From Saccharibacillus alkalitolerans (lineage in GTDB: Bacteria; Bacillota; Bacilli; Paenibacillales; Paenibacillaceae), in NCBI RefSeq assembly GCF_011090185.1, contig NZ_JAAFGS010000010.1, positions 1 through 64,000 of the forward strand: 64,000 nucleotides of DNA, written 5' to 3'. Position numbers and translations under genes: made by a program. Under the pieces are notes generated by a model. That model had not been told where the DNA came from. It made no database searches and saw only the letters and a list, made by a program, of their open reading frames with translations. Below are positions 33,642-42,504 of the stretch, piece after piece. Within the stretch, counting starts at the first letter, position 1; every line of letters begins with the position of its first letter.

Positions 33642-34148
33642 CTATTCTCCCTCTTTCAAAAAATCCCGCACTTCTTTCCTGGAAGTCAATACGACCGTCC
33701 GTTTGCCTTCTCCGTGCAGATCGATCGCTTCCAGCACTTTGGGACGAACCTTTTTCCTGTAGTTCCAGACCCATAGGGCAAAAGCGGCATCCAGCTTCTC
33801 TTCGCACTCCGCGTTCAGATCCGGCCGGCTTCTGCCCCGGTACATCAGCCGCCGCTTGACGATTCGGTACATGCACAGCAGCCTGGGCATATCCAAAAAT
33901 ACGATCGTGTCCGCCGCCCTCATCCGAACATCCAGCGTCCGGGTATAGTTGCCGTCGACGATCCAAGCTTCCCCGTTTACCGTTTCTTTGAGAAATTCGT
34001 CCCACTGCTCGCTCGGCGTGGGCGTCCATCCGGCCTGCCAGTAATGGCTGTCCAGATGAATGACCGGAAGTCCCAGCGATTCGCCAAGCTTGCGGGACAG
34101 CACGGATTTCCCGGAACCCGGCGAACCGATTACGGCAACTTTTTGCAT
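33642..34148 (-). CDS. FlaR-like P-loop kinase
   Basis: A 168-residue P-loop protein of the adenylate kinase-like 'topology modulation' (FlaR) group. Walker A GSPGSGKS at residues 8-15, the HLDSHYWQAGW and WIVDGNY motifs, and the LID-like RGRSRPDLNAECEE segment are present. It likely phosphorylates a small molecule or nucleotide; the historical name refers to DNA supercoiling effects. The ATG at 34148 has AGGGGAAAACG upstream; an ATG seven codons earlier is possible. Confidence 0.82.
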   Translation of the reverse strand: MQKVAVIGSPGSGKSVLSRKLGESLGLPVIHLDSHYWQAGWTPTPSEQWDEFLKETVNGEAWIVDGNYTRTLDVRMRAADTIVFLDMPRLLCMYRIVKRRLMYRGRSRPDLNAECEEKLDAAFALWVWNYRKKVRPKVLEAIDLHGEGKRTVVLTSRKEVRDFLKEGE

Positions 34149-34236
34149 CGTTTTCCCCTGCGCTCGCATCGGTAGTTTCACTCTCCTCTCCGGTAAGCGC
34201 GCTGCTCGAGCATTCTCGCGAAGCTGCTCGCACCCG

Positions 34237-34503
34237 TTATCCGGCAATCCAATTGATCAGCCCGTAAAGAATGAAAAACTCGATCCCCACAACCGCGAAA
34301 CACATGAATATATAAAAAGAAAGTTTGGCCGACGCGATCCGATCCTCGATATATTTTCCTCTAAATAACGAAATTAAATTGGGCGTGAACGAGTACTTAA
34401 CGGATTTATCGAAATCTTGTTCATCGCGGAACCATTTTTTGAACAGGAATCGGTATACCGGAATGTTCGCGATCAATAGAATAATGCCGATGATGATTGC
34501 CAA
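34237..34503 (-). CDS. small membrane protein
   Basis: An 88-residue protein with an N-terminal hydrophobic helix (IIIGIILLIANIPVYRFLF) and a second near the end (FYIFMCFAVVGIEFFILYGLI), separated by a charged loop. Unknown family. AAGGAGGAGACAACTTGGC precedes the ATG. Confidence 0.75.
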   Translation of the reverse strand: MAIIIGIILLIANIPVYRFLFKKWFRDEQDFDKSVKYSFTPNLISLFRGKYIEDRIASAKLSFYIFMCFAVVGIEFFILYGLINWIAG

Positions 34504-34553
34504 GTTGTCTCCTCCTTACTCTCCGCTGATTTCCGCATTTGCGCTTCGCCCGG

Positions 34554-34952
34554 TCACTTATGCAAAATATCCCTCAACCGATTGGCGTCCTCCACCGTAA
34601 TCGCATACCCCGTCGAGCTGTCGGACGACTTAACCAGCAGTCCCTGCATGTCCCGATCCGAGCCCAATCCCAGCGAATAGCTTCGGACGACCGAACCGCT
34701 CGTCATGTTCAACGAATACTCCGCGGCGTAATCCAGCACTCCGCGGATTTTTTTCGCGTTCGCGACAGCCTCTTCGAATGCGGCCACAACCTTCGGATCG
34801 TCCGAATCGTAAGCACTGCAGGAGGAATCGACGATTGCATTCGAGCATTCCAACCGAACGCGTTCCGCTTGCGATTCTTCTGTATTCCTGTCCGAACAGC
34901 CGCTTAATGCAATCAGGGTCAGAAGCAGCGGAAATATCACTTTTCGCATCGA
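34554..34952 (-). CDS. YhfM-like lipoprotein
   Basis: A 132-residue lipoprotein: signal MRKVIFPLLLTLIALSGC with lipobox LSGC, then a single YhfM-like module (AFEEAVANAKKIRGVLDY, MQGLLVKSSDSSTGYAITVEDANRLRDIL). This module equals the first part of each repeat in the DUF4362 lipoprotein at 1153. Function unknown. GGGAGGTGACATCG precedes the ATG at 34952. Confidence 0.8.
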   Translation of the reverse strand, partial: SMRKVIFPLLLTLIALSGCSDRNTEESQAERVRLECSNAIVDSSCSAYDSDDPKVVAAFEEAVANAKKIRGVLDYAAEYSLNMTSGSVVRSYSLGLGSDRDMQGLLVKSSDSSTGYAITVEDANRLRDILHK

Positions 34953-35073
34953 TGTCACCTCCCGTTTGATCGTACTTAGGCTCACTGCCGACCGGCGGCT
35001 TGGAAACCGGATTCTCCGCCGCGGCAGCTATTTGTTACCGCCTGGCATCCAGAACTTCTCCTTGTTCTCTACG

Positions 35074-35640
35074 CTATCTGTGAAACACATTCATGTACCA
35101 CCACATCGCTTTATGATGACCTTTCAGCTTGCGAACGATATCGCTCCGCTTGGAGATCGTATAATTGTCGGTATGCGTATTGGGATGCCTGTACAGCTGA
35201 TACGAACCGTCGAACGGAATCTCGTCCAGATATTTGTGCAGGGCGACCACGTACCGGGGATCTTCGAAGCGTGCCCTGTCGACGAGATCGTTCCGGGTAA
35301 CGGTATCGATGTCGCGAATGGCCCGGACGGCCTCCGCCGCTTGTTCTTCGATAGGCGGACTGAATTCCTGCGGGTAAAAAGCGATCGTGATCCAACAGGT
35401 GCAGACAATCACGACCACGCCCCTTACGATTCGAAACCACAACTTTCGGTACGGAAGGAGTACCAGCGCCATTGTGATCAGCAGATTGACCAAAAGCGTG
35501 GCCGGTGTCGACAAGATCCGTCCCAGCCCGGTATTCGGAAAAAAGTCGAACAGCACAAACAGCAGCAGGAACGACGGAAGCATGAACAGCAGCACGCTTA
35601 AAGCAGCGTTATTTCTTTTATCTCCGGGATTCCGATCCAT
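35074..35640 (-). CDS. hypothetical membrane protein
   Basis: A 188-residue protein with three hydrophobic helices in the first 90 residues (VLLFMLPSFLLLFVLFDFF, LLVNLLITMALVLLPY, GVVVIVCTCWITIAFY) and a soluble C-terminal domain with a YVVALHKYLDEIPFDGSYQLYR segment, probably outside. Family unknown. GGAGGCCGACGT precedes the ATG. Confidence 0.75.
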   Translation of the reverse strand: MDRNPGDKRNNAALSVLLFMLPSFLLLFVLFDFFPNTGLGRILSTPATLLVNLLITMALVLLPYRKLWFRIVRGVVVIVCTCWITIAFYPQEFSPPIEEQAAEAVRAIRDIDTVTRNDLVDRARFEDPRYVVALHKYLDEIPFDGSYQLYRHPNTHTDNYTISKRSDIVRKLKGHHKAMWWYMNVFHR

Positions 35641-35669
35641 ACGTCGGCCTCCGGTGTCCGATCCGCCGT

Positions 35670-36530
35670 CTATCCGCATTGCAGCACGACCCAGACTTTA
35701 TCGAAGTCGCCCTTCGCCAAATCGTCTTCGCGAATCCAGAAGTAAATCATCCCGAAATCGCCCCAGGTCATGCCGATGTCGTCTTCGGAATCGATCTGAA
35801 GCAGCAGCTTCCAGCCTTCCGCTCCCGGCTCCAGCTCTTGGCGTCTCGGATCCCGGTATCCGATCGGATTGCCGCAGTAGATGCCGTGCGTGACCAGCTG
35901 GCACTCCAGCTGCATCTCGCCCTGCACCTGATCGGGCCAACCCATTAACCGGTGGATCGGGAAGCCCGGCGCGTTATGGTCCGTGATTTGCTCCATCAAT
36001 TTTATGTACAGATCGATTTCGTCGCCGGTCAGCTCCATCCGCCGAACGGCAAGCGTATTCCAATGGGGCAGCGTCGTCTGCACGGAGAACTCGACGTTCA
36101 GCGGTTCGAAGTCTCCGTCATGCTCCGTTCCTTCCGGCGCCGACCGGCGCTGCAGCAGATCGGCGTCCGCGGCGTACAGCACCTTCCACCCTCCCGCGTG
36201 CTGCGGATCGTAACCCCAGGGCTGATCGGCGGCATCGTAGAAAAAGCTCAATAATCCTTTTTGCGGCAGCAGGTCCGTTTTCCACGGCACGTCCTCGAGA
36301 CGGATCTGGGCGATAAACGTCAGCGGCCTGCCGCCCTGCAGCGGCCATTCCGTTCCGCCGGGCAGGTCGGGCCTGCCGCCGATCTTGGAACGACCTAGGG
36401 CCGGCTTATCATCATCTCCCGCTTCCGTCCGTATCCGGTTCGAGAGCCGAGTCAGTTCTTTCAGTTCGCCGGCAATCCGGTCGAGGCCGCTTTCTTCGAT
36501 CATTTTCAGCACGTTCTCGTCTTTACGCAT
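35670..36530 (-). CDS. YwqG-family protein (DUF1963)
   Basis: A 286-residue cytoplasmic protein of the YwqG family. Signature pieces: SKIGGRPDLPGGTEWP, LTFIAQIRLEDVPW, LPQKGLLSFFYD, HRLMGWPDQVQGEMQLECQ, and MTWGDFGMIYFWIREDDL at the end. DUF1963/YwqG is one of the families recognised as polymorphic-toxin immunity proteins; B. subtilis ywqG lies near a toxin locus. Here no toxin is adjacent. Its start at 36530 was chosen for the family N-terminus. Confidence 0.88.
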   Translation of the reverse strand: MRKDENVLKMIEESGLDRIAGELKELTRLSNRIRTEAGDDDKPALGRSKIGGRPDLPGGTEWPLQGGRPLTFIAQIRLEDVPWKTDLLPQKGLLSFFYDAADQPWGYDPQHAGGWKVLYAADADLLQRRSAPEGTEHDGDFEPLNVEFSVQTTLPHWNTLAVRRMELTGDEIDLYIKLMEQITDHNAPGFPIHRLMGWPDQVQGEMQLECQLVTHGIYCGNPIGYRDPRRQELEPGAEGWKLLLQIDSEDDIGMTWGDFGMIYFWIREDDLAKGDFDKVWVVLQCG

Positions 36531-36570
36531 CCTTCGACATCCTCCGCTCCAAAAAGTTGGTGACTCACGC

Positions 36571-37080
36571 TCAAACGCCAAGCATTTTTTCCGCATCCCG
36601 GCTTTCCGTTACGCGCAGCACTTTGTTTCCGTATCGTTCCAATTCGGCCTCGAACTTCGGTCGATTCCGCTCGAATTCGTTCGTCCAGCGGAACATGCTT
36701 CTCAGCATGGCCAGGTCGGGCGTGTAGCGGCTTGCTTCGCGTCCCGTCTTCTGCTTGAGGAATCTCGTCATGATCCGGATCCGGCGCTTCCAGAGCGGCG
36801 GATCGAGGAAAATGACGAGGTCGGCCATCCCGTAGAGATAGGAATAGGAAGCACGGTCCGTCCCCTCGAAAATCCAGGACCCTTCCCGGTCGATTCTCCC
36901 GATCGCTTCCCGCTGCTCCTCCGGCGTCCGCTTGGAGCCGGCCGCGTCCGTCGGCAGGCGGCGGTGCACAATATCGTCCAGCTCGTGCCAGGCAATGCCG
37001 GTTCCTTCCGAAAGCCTGCGCGCGAGCGTCGTCTTGCCGCTGGCCACGATGCCTACGATAAAAATTTTGTCGGCTTTCAT
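36571..37080 (-). CDS. P-loop kinase, adenylate kinase-like
   Basis: A 169-residue P-loop protein related to the FlaR-like protein at 33642. Walker A GIVASGKT at residues 10-17, then WHELDDIVHRR, SWIFEGTDRASYSYLYGMADLVIFLDPP. Likely small-molecule kinase, substrate unknown. The start overlaps the stop of the upstream PH-like membrane gene by 4 bp. Confidence 0.82.
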   Translation of the reverse strand: MKADKIFIVGIVASGKTTLARRLSEGTGIAWHELDDIVHRRLPTDAAGSKRTPEEQREAIGRIDREGSWIFEGTDRASYSYLYGMADLVIFLDPPLWKRRIRIMTRFLKQKTGREASRYTPDLAMLRSMFRWTNEFERNRPKFEAELERYGNKVLRVTESRDAEKMLGV

Positions 37081-37562
37081 TCCGGCTCCTTCCCGAGCGC
37101 CTCGATCAATTCGTCCCTTCTCGGACAGGTTATGACCATGCTGCGTCCGTCCGCCAGTTCGATTCGAAGCCCTTCCCGGCCCTGCAGCACGAACCTCAAG
37201 GTTCCCCGGCGATATTTGACTCCCCAGCTTGCGAAATCTTCCAACGGATCGATCTTCAGCGGCGCGACCCGCACGATTTCGTCCAACCGTACGCTTTTTC
37301 GAAAAAAAGGAAGGAGCTGCAGCGTCAGCCGCTCTTCGGTTACCGCGATCTTTCCCCGTACGATCAATATAAGCAGCGGCAGGAGCACCCCGAAAACGAG
37401 CAGCATCACGCGCATCTCCGAATCGGACAGCGGATGGTTGCCGAGCGGCTTGCCCGACAGCAGCTGCAGCAGAGATATTCCCCAGATGAGCAGCGTGGGT
37501 ACCGCCACAAGAGGAATCAGCACTTTCGGAAGTCCCTGCTTTTCTTCGTACCGTACATTCAT
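37077..37562 (-). CDS. DUF6141-like membrane protein
   Basis: A 161-residue protein with two N-terminal hydrophobic helices (VLIPLVAVPTLLIWGISLLQ and LLVFGVLLPLLILIV) followed by a bacterial PH-like beta domain (RKSVRLDEIVRVAPLKIDP, SWGVKYRRGTLRFVLQGREGLRIELADGR). The architecture and SWGVKY motif fit DUF6141-type proteins. The ATG at 37562 follows AAAGGAAG. Confidence 0.75.
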   Translation of the reverse strand: MNVRYEEKQGLPKVLIPLVAVPTLLIWGISLLQLLSGKPLGNHPLSDSEMRVMLLVFGVLLPLLILIVRGKIAVTEERLTLQLLPFFRKSVRLDEIVRVAPLKIDPLEDFASWGVKYRRGTLRFVLQGREGLRIELADGRSMVITCPRRDELIEALGKEPE

Positions 37563-37616
37563 CGATTGTTCTTCCTTTCGCGAAAGTTTCCGGCGTCGAG
37601 CCAATTTTTCCCCACT

Positions 37617-38150
37617 CTAGGGACCGGCAGGCTTAAGCGACAGACCGCAGGCTTCGGCGATGGAAGCCGCGACCCGATCGCCGGGCATTCCGTCGGTTCG
37701 AATATGCATTCCGAATTCCTCCCGCGACAAAGCCGTCAGGCAGCGCTCGATCTGCCGCGCGGGCCAGGAATCCTCGTTCTCTCCTCTACAAGCTAAACGC
37801 TCCAGCAGCGTCTTCCGTTCGGCCAGCAGCGCAAAATGTTTCACCGTAATTCCTTTTTGCCGCAGCCCGCCGATCAGCTCTTCGAAATATGCCGGATTGA
37901 CGAGCGTCATGGGAACGATAATCGGTCCGGAATGCTCCTTCGCAAGAAGGCTCAGCATCGACAAATTGATCTCCCTCCACTGGAGATGATCCTGAAAGTC
38001 GCTCTTATGCAGATGTTCCGGAATATTTTTGCGAATAAAATAGCCCGCTTCTTCCGGATCATAGAGAAACGACCCCGGAAGGCGCCGATGCAGCTCCTCC
38101 GCAGCCGTCGTTTTGCCGGAGCCGAACGCCCCGTTGATCCATACGATCAT
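37617..38150 (-). CDS. TmrB-like ATP-binding protein
   Basis: A 177-residue P-loop protein matching B. subtilis TmrB, which confers tunicamycin resistance, probably by binding the drug at the membrane. MIVWINGAFGSGKTTAAEELHRR at the N-terminus holds Walker A (GAFGSGKT); YDPEEAGYFIR, IIVPMTLVNPAYFEELI and SWPARQIERCL also align. Whether this copy gives resistance is unknown. AAAGGAGTGC precedes the ATG at 38150. Confidence 0.85.
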   Translation of the reverse strand: MIVWINGAFGSGKTTAAEELHRRLPGSFLYDPEEAGYFIRKNIPEHLHKSDFQDHLQWREINLSMLSLLAKEHSGPIIVPMTLVNPAYFEELIGGLRQKGITVKHFALLAERKTLLERLACRGENEDSWPARQIERCLTALSREEFGMHIRTDGMPGDRVAASIAEACGLSLKPAGP

Positions 38151-38229
38151 GGTTAAGCACTCCTTTTTCGCTGTGCGGCACGCCGCCCGCGTCCTTCTGC
38201 CGTACCGCCTTGCCTCGATTCCTATCTTC

Positions 38230-38646
38230 CTATACGTCCAGCTTTTCATAAAACCAGGCTTTATGCGCGCGAAGCGTCCGTTCGATCAGCCGATCGATTG
38301 ACTCCCCGTTCCGCTCGATCCATTCGTCGATCCCGTTCATCAGCTGCTCGTCCGCGCAATGTCCCGATCCCTTCGAATAGACCGCGAAGACTTCGCCGTC
38401 CGCCTGCTCCCGCAGCCAGTCCGAAGCCGCTTCGGCGTCCTGCGGGTCGACCGCTTCGTAATAGGTCCACACGCCGGAACGCTCGGACATCGCCTGCCAG
38501 CTCATAAGCTCGTTCAGACCCGAGATCCATCCGTGTTCTCCCGCCGTCTTCATCCCCGTATTGGCCAGCGTCAGCAGTTCCACCTTTGAGCCGTATTCTT
38601 CGATCGAATCGAAATACCGGTCCAGATACGCCGCGGAATATTTCAT
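38230..38646 (-). CDS. hypothetical protein
   Basis: A 138-residue cytoplasmic protein. The segment MSWQAMSERSGVWTYYEAV and the DEQLMNGIDEWIERNGESIDRL helix suggest a DUF4375-related (DMP19-like) fold, but the match is weak. AGAGGAGGGAAG precedes the ATG. Confidence 0.68.
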   Translation of the reverse strand: MKYSAAYLDRYFDSIEEYGSKVELLTLANTGMKTAGEHGWISGLNELMSWQAMSERSGVWTYYEAVDPQDAEAASDWLREQADGEVFAVYSKGSGHCADEQLMNGIDEWIERNGESIDRLIERTLRAHKAWFYEKLDV

Positions 38647-38792
38647 TTTCTTCCCTCCTCTGCCTTTTGAATTCCTGCCTTGAATCAGGTCTTCCGTGCC
38701 CGTCTTCCTTGCCGTTCTCTCCCGGTTGGTCTACAATGATCTTTATGCCCGAACCCCATGTATCCCAATCCAAGAACTGCGAAGGTGATTCC

Positions 38793-39230
38793 ATGATCGA
38801 AATCAAACATTCCACGCTCAGCGGCGGAGAATTCACGCGAGGCGTATTCGCGACACGCGATATCAAGAAAGGCGAGCTGATCCACGAAGCGCCGGTCGTC
38901 GCCTACGAGAACGAAGAGCACGAACATATCGAGAAGACGATTCTGGCCGACTACGTGTTCCAATACGGCGCCAACCATACGGCGATCCTGCTCGGCTACG
39001 GCAGCCTGCTCAACCATTCCTATACGCCGAACGCCACTTACGAGATTCGCTTCGACAAGCACACCTTCGACTTTTATGCCTACACCGACATCAAAGCCGG
39101 CGAAGAGATTCTGATCAATTATAACGGCGAAGAGGATTGCGACGACGTGTTGTGGTTCATGGAAGAATACGAAGATGCCGCGGAACACGAAGATGCCGCA
39201 GCAGAAACGGAAGCAAAAGAAGAAAATTAA
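38793..39230 (+). CDS. SET-domain protein
   Basis: A 145-residue stand-alone SET domain. It has the SAM-binding start GVFATRDIKKGELIHEAPVV, the catalytic-core SLLNHSYTPNATYEI (the N-H-S pseudoknot) and the post-strand YTDIKAGEEILINYNGEED tyrosine. By family it methylates a lysine, possibly of a ribosomal or other host protein; bacterial single-SET proteins are little studied. Its acidic tail is low complexity. GAAGGTGATTCC precedes the ATG; it is one of the few plus-strand genes in this stretch. Confidence 0.85.
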   Translation: MIEIKHSTLSGGEFTRGVFATRDIKKGELIHEAPVVAYENEEHEHIEKTILADYVFQYGANHTAILLGYGSLLNHSYTPNATYEIRFDKHTFDFYAYTDIKAGEEILINYNGEEDCDDVLWFMEEYEDAAEHEDAAAETEAKEEN

Positions 39231-39265
39231 CGGGCGGACAGGAGAGATCCTCTACCGCCGAATTT

Positions 39266-39302
39266 GGCCGACACCGTGCATCACGGAAGTCGGCCTTTAT
39301 TT
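39266..39302 (+). terminator. Rho-independent terminator
   Basis: GGCCGAC and GTCGGCC pair around an inner CCGTG/CACGG stem, followed by TTTATTTTA, 36 bp after the SET gene. Confidence 0.8.
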
Positions 39303-39330
39303 TAGAAAAAAGCTGCGGCTCCGGACCGGA

Positions 39331-40386
39331 TTATCGCTTATACCCCGGCTGTTCCCACGCGATCGGAGCCGGATTATCGAGTACCCACCGCACCGCCAAT
39401 TCGCACAGTCTCGCCGGCTCGTCGTCTCCGTCTCCTCCGCGAACCCGCTTGGCGAGCGACGCCGCTTCCTGCAGCAGCTCGGGAGCAAGCGGCGTTCCCG
39501 TCCCGAAAAAGCGGATCAATTGATCGAGCATCTCGCGGAAGTCACGGTCCCAGTTGCCTCCGCCGTTGCCCAGGATTTCATGCGACACTTTGCCGGTAAT
39601 CCGAATCGCTTCGCCCTGGGCGGTCGGAGCAGGGCCGCTCGCAGGAACGAGCAGGCTCCACAGTTCTTCGTGCTGAGTCTGCCAATCCTTCGCCTTTACG
39701 GCAATCTCGGAAGTCCCGTCATGCCTCTGCCGCCTCGGGACCGGAGAAACTCCGAACAGCTCGTACAGTCGAGAGAGACCTGCGTCGATCTGCGGGAGCA
39801 TATCCGGGTTGAATCCTTCTCGGCGGAACTCGAACTCGACTCCGATCTTGTTCACGGATTCCTGCATTTTCGGCGTGACGGGCGTTCCGGCGTCAAGCAG
39901 AATTCCGCCTACTTCCGCCATGTCGAAGATATGGATATTTCGGCATGCGGCCAGCGCCTTTTCCAACGGGGTCTGCCTGCTTCGATTCTTCGCGTGAATA
40001 TCGGCGCCTCCGGCCACCAGCGTACGAACGGCATCGGGCTTAAAAAAAGCGGCGGCGGCAAAGAGCGGCGTATCCCCTTGATAATCGGCCGCCTCGATGT
40101 CCGCTCCCAAGTCAAGCAGCAGCCGCACCTGACCGCCCGGTCTGCCTGCATGCGCGTGCAGCGCCGTTCTGCCGTACTGATCGGCGGCGTTCACATCGGC
40201 TCCCTGTTCTGCGAGCCAGCGGATCCATTCAGGCGGAATATCGTAAAAGCTTAAGGCCGTCGACTTGCCGTAACCGCCGCGCGCGTCCCATTCGCACTTT
40301 GCGAATACGTCTTGAAACGCCGCCGGGTCGCCCGCTTTGATGATTTCGTCGAAATTTTTCGGTAACGTTTTTCTCTTTTTTGCCAT
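39331..40386 (-). CDS. ankyrin-repeat protein
   Basis: A 351-residue cytoplasmic protein with about four ankyrin repeats between residues 30 and 180 (WIRWLAEQGADVNAADQYGRTALHAHA, QVRLLLDLGADIEAADYQGDTPLFAAA, AVRTLVAGGADIHAKNRSRQTPLEKAL) and an unrecognised C-terminal half. Ankyrin proteins of this size serve as immunity proteins in polymorphic toxin loci, among other roles. The ATG at 40386 follows GGGGATCG. Confidence 0.85.
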   Translation of the reverse strand: MAKKRKTLPKNFDEIIKAGDPAAFQDVFAKCEWDARGGYGKSTALSFYDIPPEWIRWLAEQGADVNAADQYGRTALHAHAGRPGGQVRLLLDLGADIEAADYQGDTPLFAAAAFFKPDAVRTLVAGGADIHAKNRSRQTPLEKALAACRNIHIFDMAEVGGILLDAGTPVTPKMQESVNKIGVEFEFRREGFNPDMLPQIDAGLSRLYELFGVSPVPRRQRHDGTSEIAVKAKDWQTQHEELWSLLVPASGPAPTAQGEAIRITGKVSHEILGNGGGNWDRDFREMLDQLIRFFGTGTPLAPELLQEAASLAKRVRGGDGDDEPARLCELAVRWVLDNPAPIAWEQPGYKR

Positions 40387-40576
40387 AGGTACGCGATCCC
40401 CGTTTCTTTTACCAACCGACCGTTCGGCGCTGGCGTCATTCCTGTCCGTCAAACAGCGAGCTCACCGTTTTCCGCTTCATATCCACAGCCAACCAATCTA
40501 ACGTATTTGTCCCTCCCGAACCGGGATTATAGATCTGGAAAACATATTTCCCCTCTTCCATGCGATCAAAAGAAAC

Positions 40577-41071
40577 CTATGTAAATTCTTCACTGCATCC
40601 ATATTCGCCCAAGTTTTCCGCCGCATACTTCTTGGCCATCGCCAAAGCTTGTTCTTGTTCGGGAGCCGAATCCGAAGACGGGTCTTCCGGTTCCGCCGAA
40701 TCGTCTCCGTCGTCCAGGCAGTTCCCGCCTAATAAGTCGCAAACGATTTCTTTCGTCGCCGGATTCACAGCATACCGTTCCATGACCTCGGTTGTTGCTT
40801 TACTCGACTGTCTGATTTTATAGTTCCCCTGCTCGTCTATCCCTTCCGGAAACAGCGTCGACACTCTTAACTCTTCCCGGCTTAGTTTGGATTTCACCCA
40901 TTCAAGCGCTTCGTTTTCGCTTAATCCCGATTGCGCCTCCGGCTGTTCGCTGATTTCTACGGCCGGAGCCGACGCAGGTTCAGGCTTTTCTGATGAAAAA
41001 TCGCTTTTTGTGTAGTTGCTTGTACAGCCGATGAGTACGAGCAGAGATATAAGGACGATCATCTTTTTCAT
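40577..41071 (-). CDS. putative lipoprotein
   Basis: A 164-residue exported lipoprotein, signal MKKMIVLISLLVLIGC. Mature part: acidic linker, a PepSY-like segment (LSENEALEWVKSKLSREELRV ... NPATKEIVCDLLGGNC) and a C-terminal pair of cysteines. Function unknown. GAAGGAGAAATACA precedes the ATG at 41071. From here rightward base composition becomes AT-rich. Confidence 0.75.
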   Translation of the reverse strand: MKKMIVLISLLVLIGCTSNYTKSDFSSEKPEPASAPAVEISEQPEAQSGLSENEALEWVKSKLSREELRVSTLFPEGIDEQGNYKIRQSSKATTEVMERYAVNPATKEIVCDLLGGNCLDDGDDSAEPEDPSSDSAPEQEQALAMAKKYAAENLGEYGCSEEFT

Positions 41072-41183
41072 TGTATTTCTCCTTCTGAGCGACATGAGCC
41101 AATACCGGTGCCTCTAGAATTTCTTTGACTTAAAAAAGGGGATTTCTCTAGACATTTATAGTTTCAATAATTTTTAATACATG

Positions 41184-41210
41184 TTGTTAAATTCTTTCAT
41201 TATGTATAAT
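41184..41210 (+). promoter_or_regulatory. possible promoter of the 41243 gene
   Basis: TATAAT at 41205-41210 with TTGTTA 15 bp upstream; the spacing is short. The 5' end of the gene is 33 bp downstream. Confidence 0.4.
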
Positions 41211-41242
41211 TAACGAATCAAAAGGCAATTGGGAGGTGTTTT

Positions 41243-41758
41243 ATGAAAAGAAAGGCTGTCACTTCGATTCTGATCGCAATTTTTGCTTTGGCCGGGCTTT
41301 ACTTATATGCAGACAGGTCTGTAATAGCGCTTAAAACGGGCATGACTTTACCTTTGCAGTGGGATAATCCCTACAGAAAAGAGGAAGCGATTCGACTTAC
41401 CCAACATAACCAAGGCTTTTCGGCTCCAACTGTAAAGATCACGCCTCTCTATTACTTGCCGGAGTCAAAAAAACTTCAGTTTGGATTATGGTACAGCAAA
41501 AGAAAATACCACCCTGCTCTCTCTCCTAAAATTCCCGATCGAATTTTCCAGGTTAGCGTTCGAGGCAAAAACGGCCGAATTTTTGACAACGATAACGTAA
41601 TCGAAACATCGGGAGTGTTCGATGAATTTCAACGCAGGTCGATTGCCATAGATTTAAGTGATCAAGACTCCATAGAAATAACGATTTCTTTGATTGAACA
41701 AGACGGGACCCTCATAACCCCAATCAAGTCATCGAGTTTTAATGTACAGCTGAAATAA
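41243..41758 (+). CDS. hypothetical membrane-anchored protein
   Basis: A 171-residue protein with an N-terminal signal anchor (VTSILIAIFALAGLYLYA) and a secreted strand-rich domain (LYYLPESKKLQFGLWYSKR, FDEFQRRSIAIDLSDQDSIEITISLIEQDG). Family unknown. GGGAGGTG precedes the ATG. A broken second copy of the same gene lies at 44216-44633, so this locus has been duplicated around the block of genes between. Confidence 0.75.
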   Translation: MKRKAVTSILIAIFALAGLYLYADRSVIALKTGMTLPLQWDNPYRKEEAIRLTQHNQGFSAPTVKITPLYYLPESKKLQFGLWYSKRKYHPALSPKIPDRIFQVSVRGKNGRIFDNDNVIETSGVFDEFQRRSIAIDLSDQDSIEITISLIEQDGTLITPIKSSSFNVQLK

Positions 41759-41838
41759 AGCAGCGATCTATACCCGACACCCGCTCGCATTCCTTTTTAT
41801 TCTACTCCAAATACCAATAAAAAGCCTTTGCCATTCTT

Positions 41839-42375
41839 TCAAAATTCGGCTTCTTCAGGCGAGATATTTTTCAACGGCTTGTCTCTTATGCTCAAATAAT
41901 TCTCTTCGCTGAGCGAGAACTTCAGCAGCTCAGAATTATACCCTTCTCTTTTAAAGACATCGATTATGTTTGCAATTCTATGTTCTAGTTCTCTATTCAT
42001 ATTCGTTTCCAATTGGATTTCCAATGATAACACGGGCATGCTCGTATCCTTAACCGTGACTTCCTTGATATATGGCCAAATCGCCGGACCGCTCTCCCAT
42101 ATCCCTGTTTCCGGAACATACTTAAAATCATACCCTGGATTAATGTTTCCTATTTCTACCTTAACGTCTTCGATCAGAAATCGAGCAAAAGTCCACATAG
42201 GATGAAAAGAATCCTCGAAGTGAATAACGGGCTGTAATCTTGTAGAGAGCCAATCGGACATATCCGCGCTTTCCATGGCTTGCGACTCCGGTAAGAATTG
42301 TTCGAACATCAATACGACCGTCTCTACATCTACCGGTTTCTTCAAAATCACGTCAATATCGTTTGGTTGGATCAA
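41839..42375 (-). pseudogene. nucleotidyltransferase-fold protein, 5' end replaced by an attC-like repeat
   Basis: The frame encodes a helix-strand protein with PNDIDVILKK, the metal-binding NDID motif of a nucleotidyltransferase fold; upstream in the same frame are codons for GSAATAINGC, the expected GS motif, but no start codon follows. The open frame runs into the attC-like remnant at 42413-42467 and up to the stop of the next gene at 42505. I infer that the true N-terminus was lost when the repeat was placed here. A TTG at 42375 is a weak alternative start. Target unknown. Confidence 0.6.
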
Positions 42376-42412
42376 CGTACAACCGTTGATAGCTGTAGCA
42401 GCCGATCCTGAG

Positions 42413-42467
42413 CGTCCGGCGGCTGCCGGGCCAAAAACGAATGTCCGCAGCGTGAATATTGTATGAC
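42413..42467. repeat. decayed attC-like element (right half)
   Basis: The part from GTCCGGCGGCTGCCGGGCC through ACGAATGTCCGCAGCGTGAATATT matches the right two thirds of the intact elements at 54-59 kb almost base for base. The left R-box half and the GTTRRRY end (here GTATGAC) are lost or changed. Confidence 0.8.
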
Positions 42468-42504
42468 ATAAAGCTTCGTGCTTCTTGATTCCGCTTGCAC
42501 TCGT

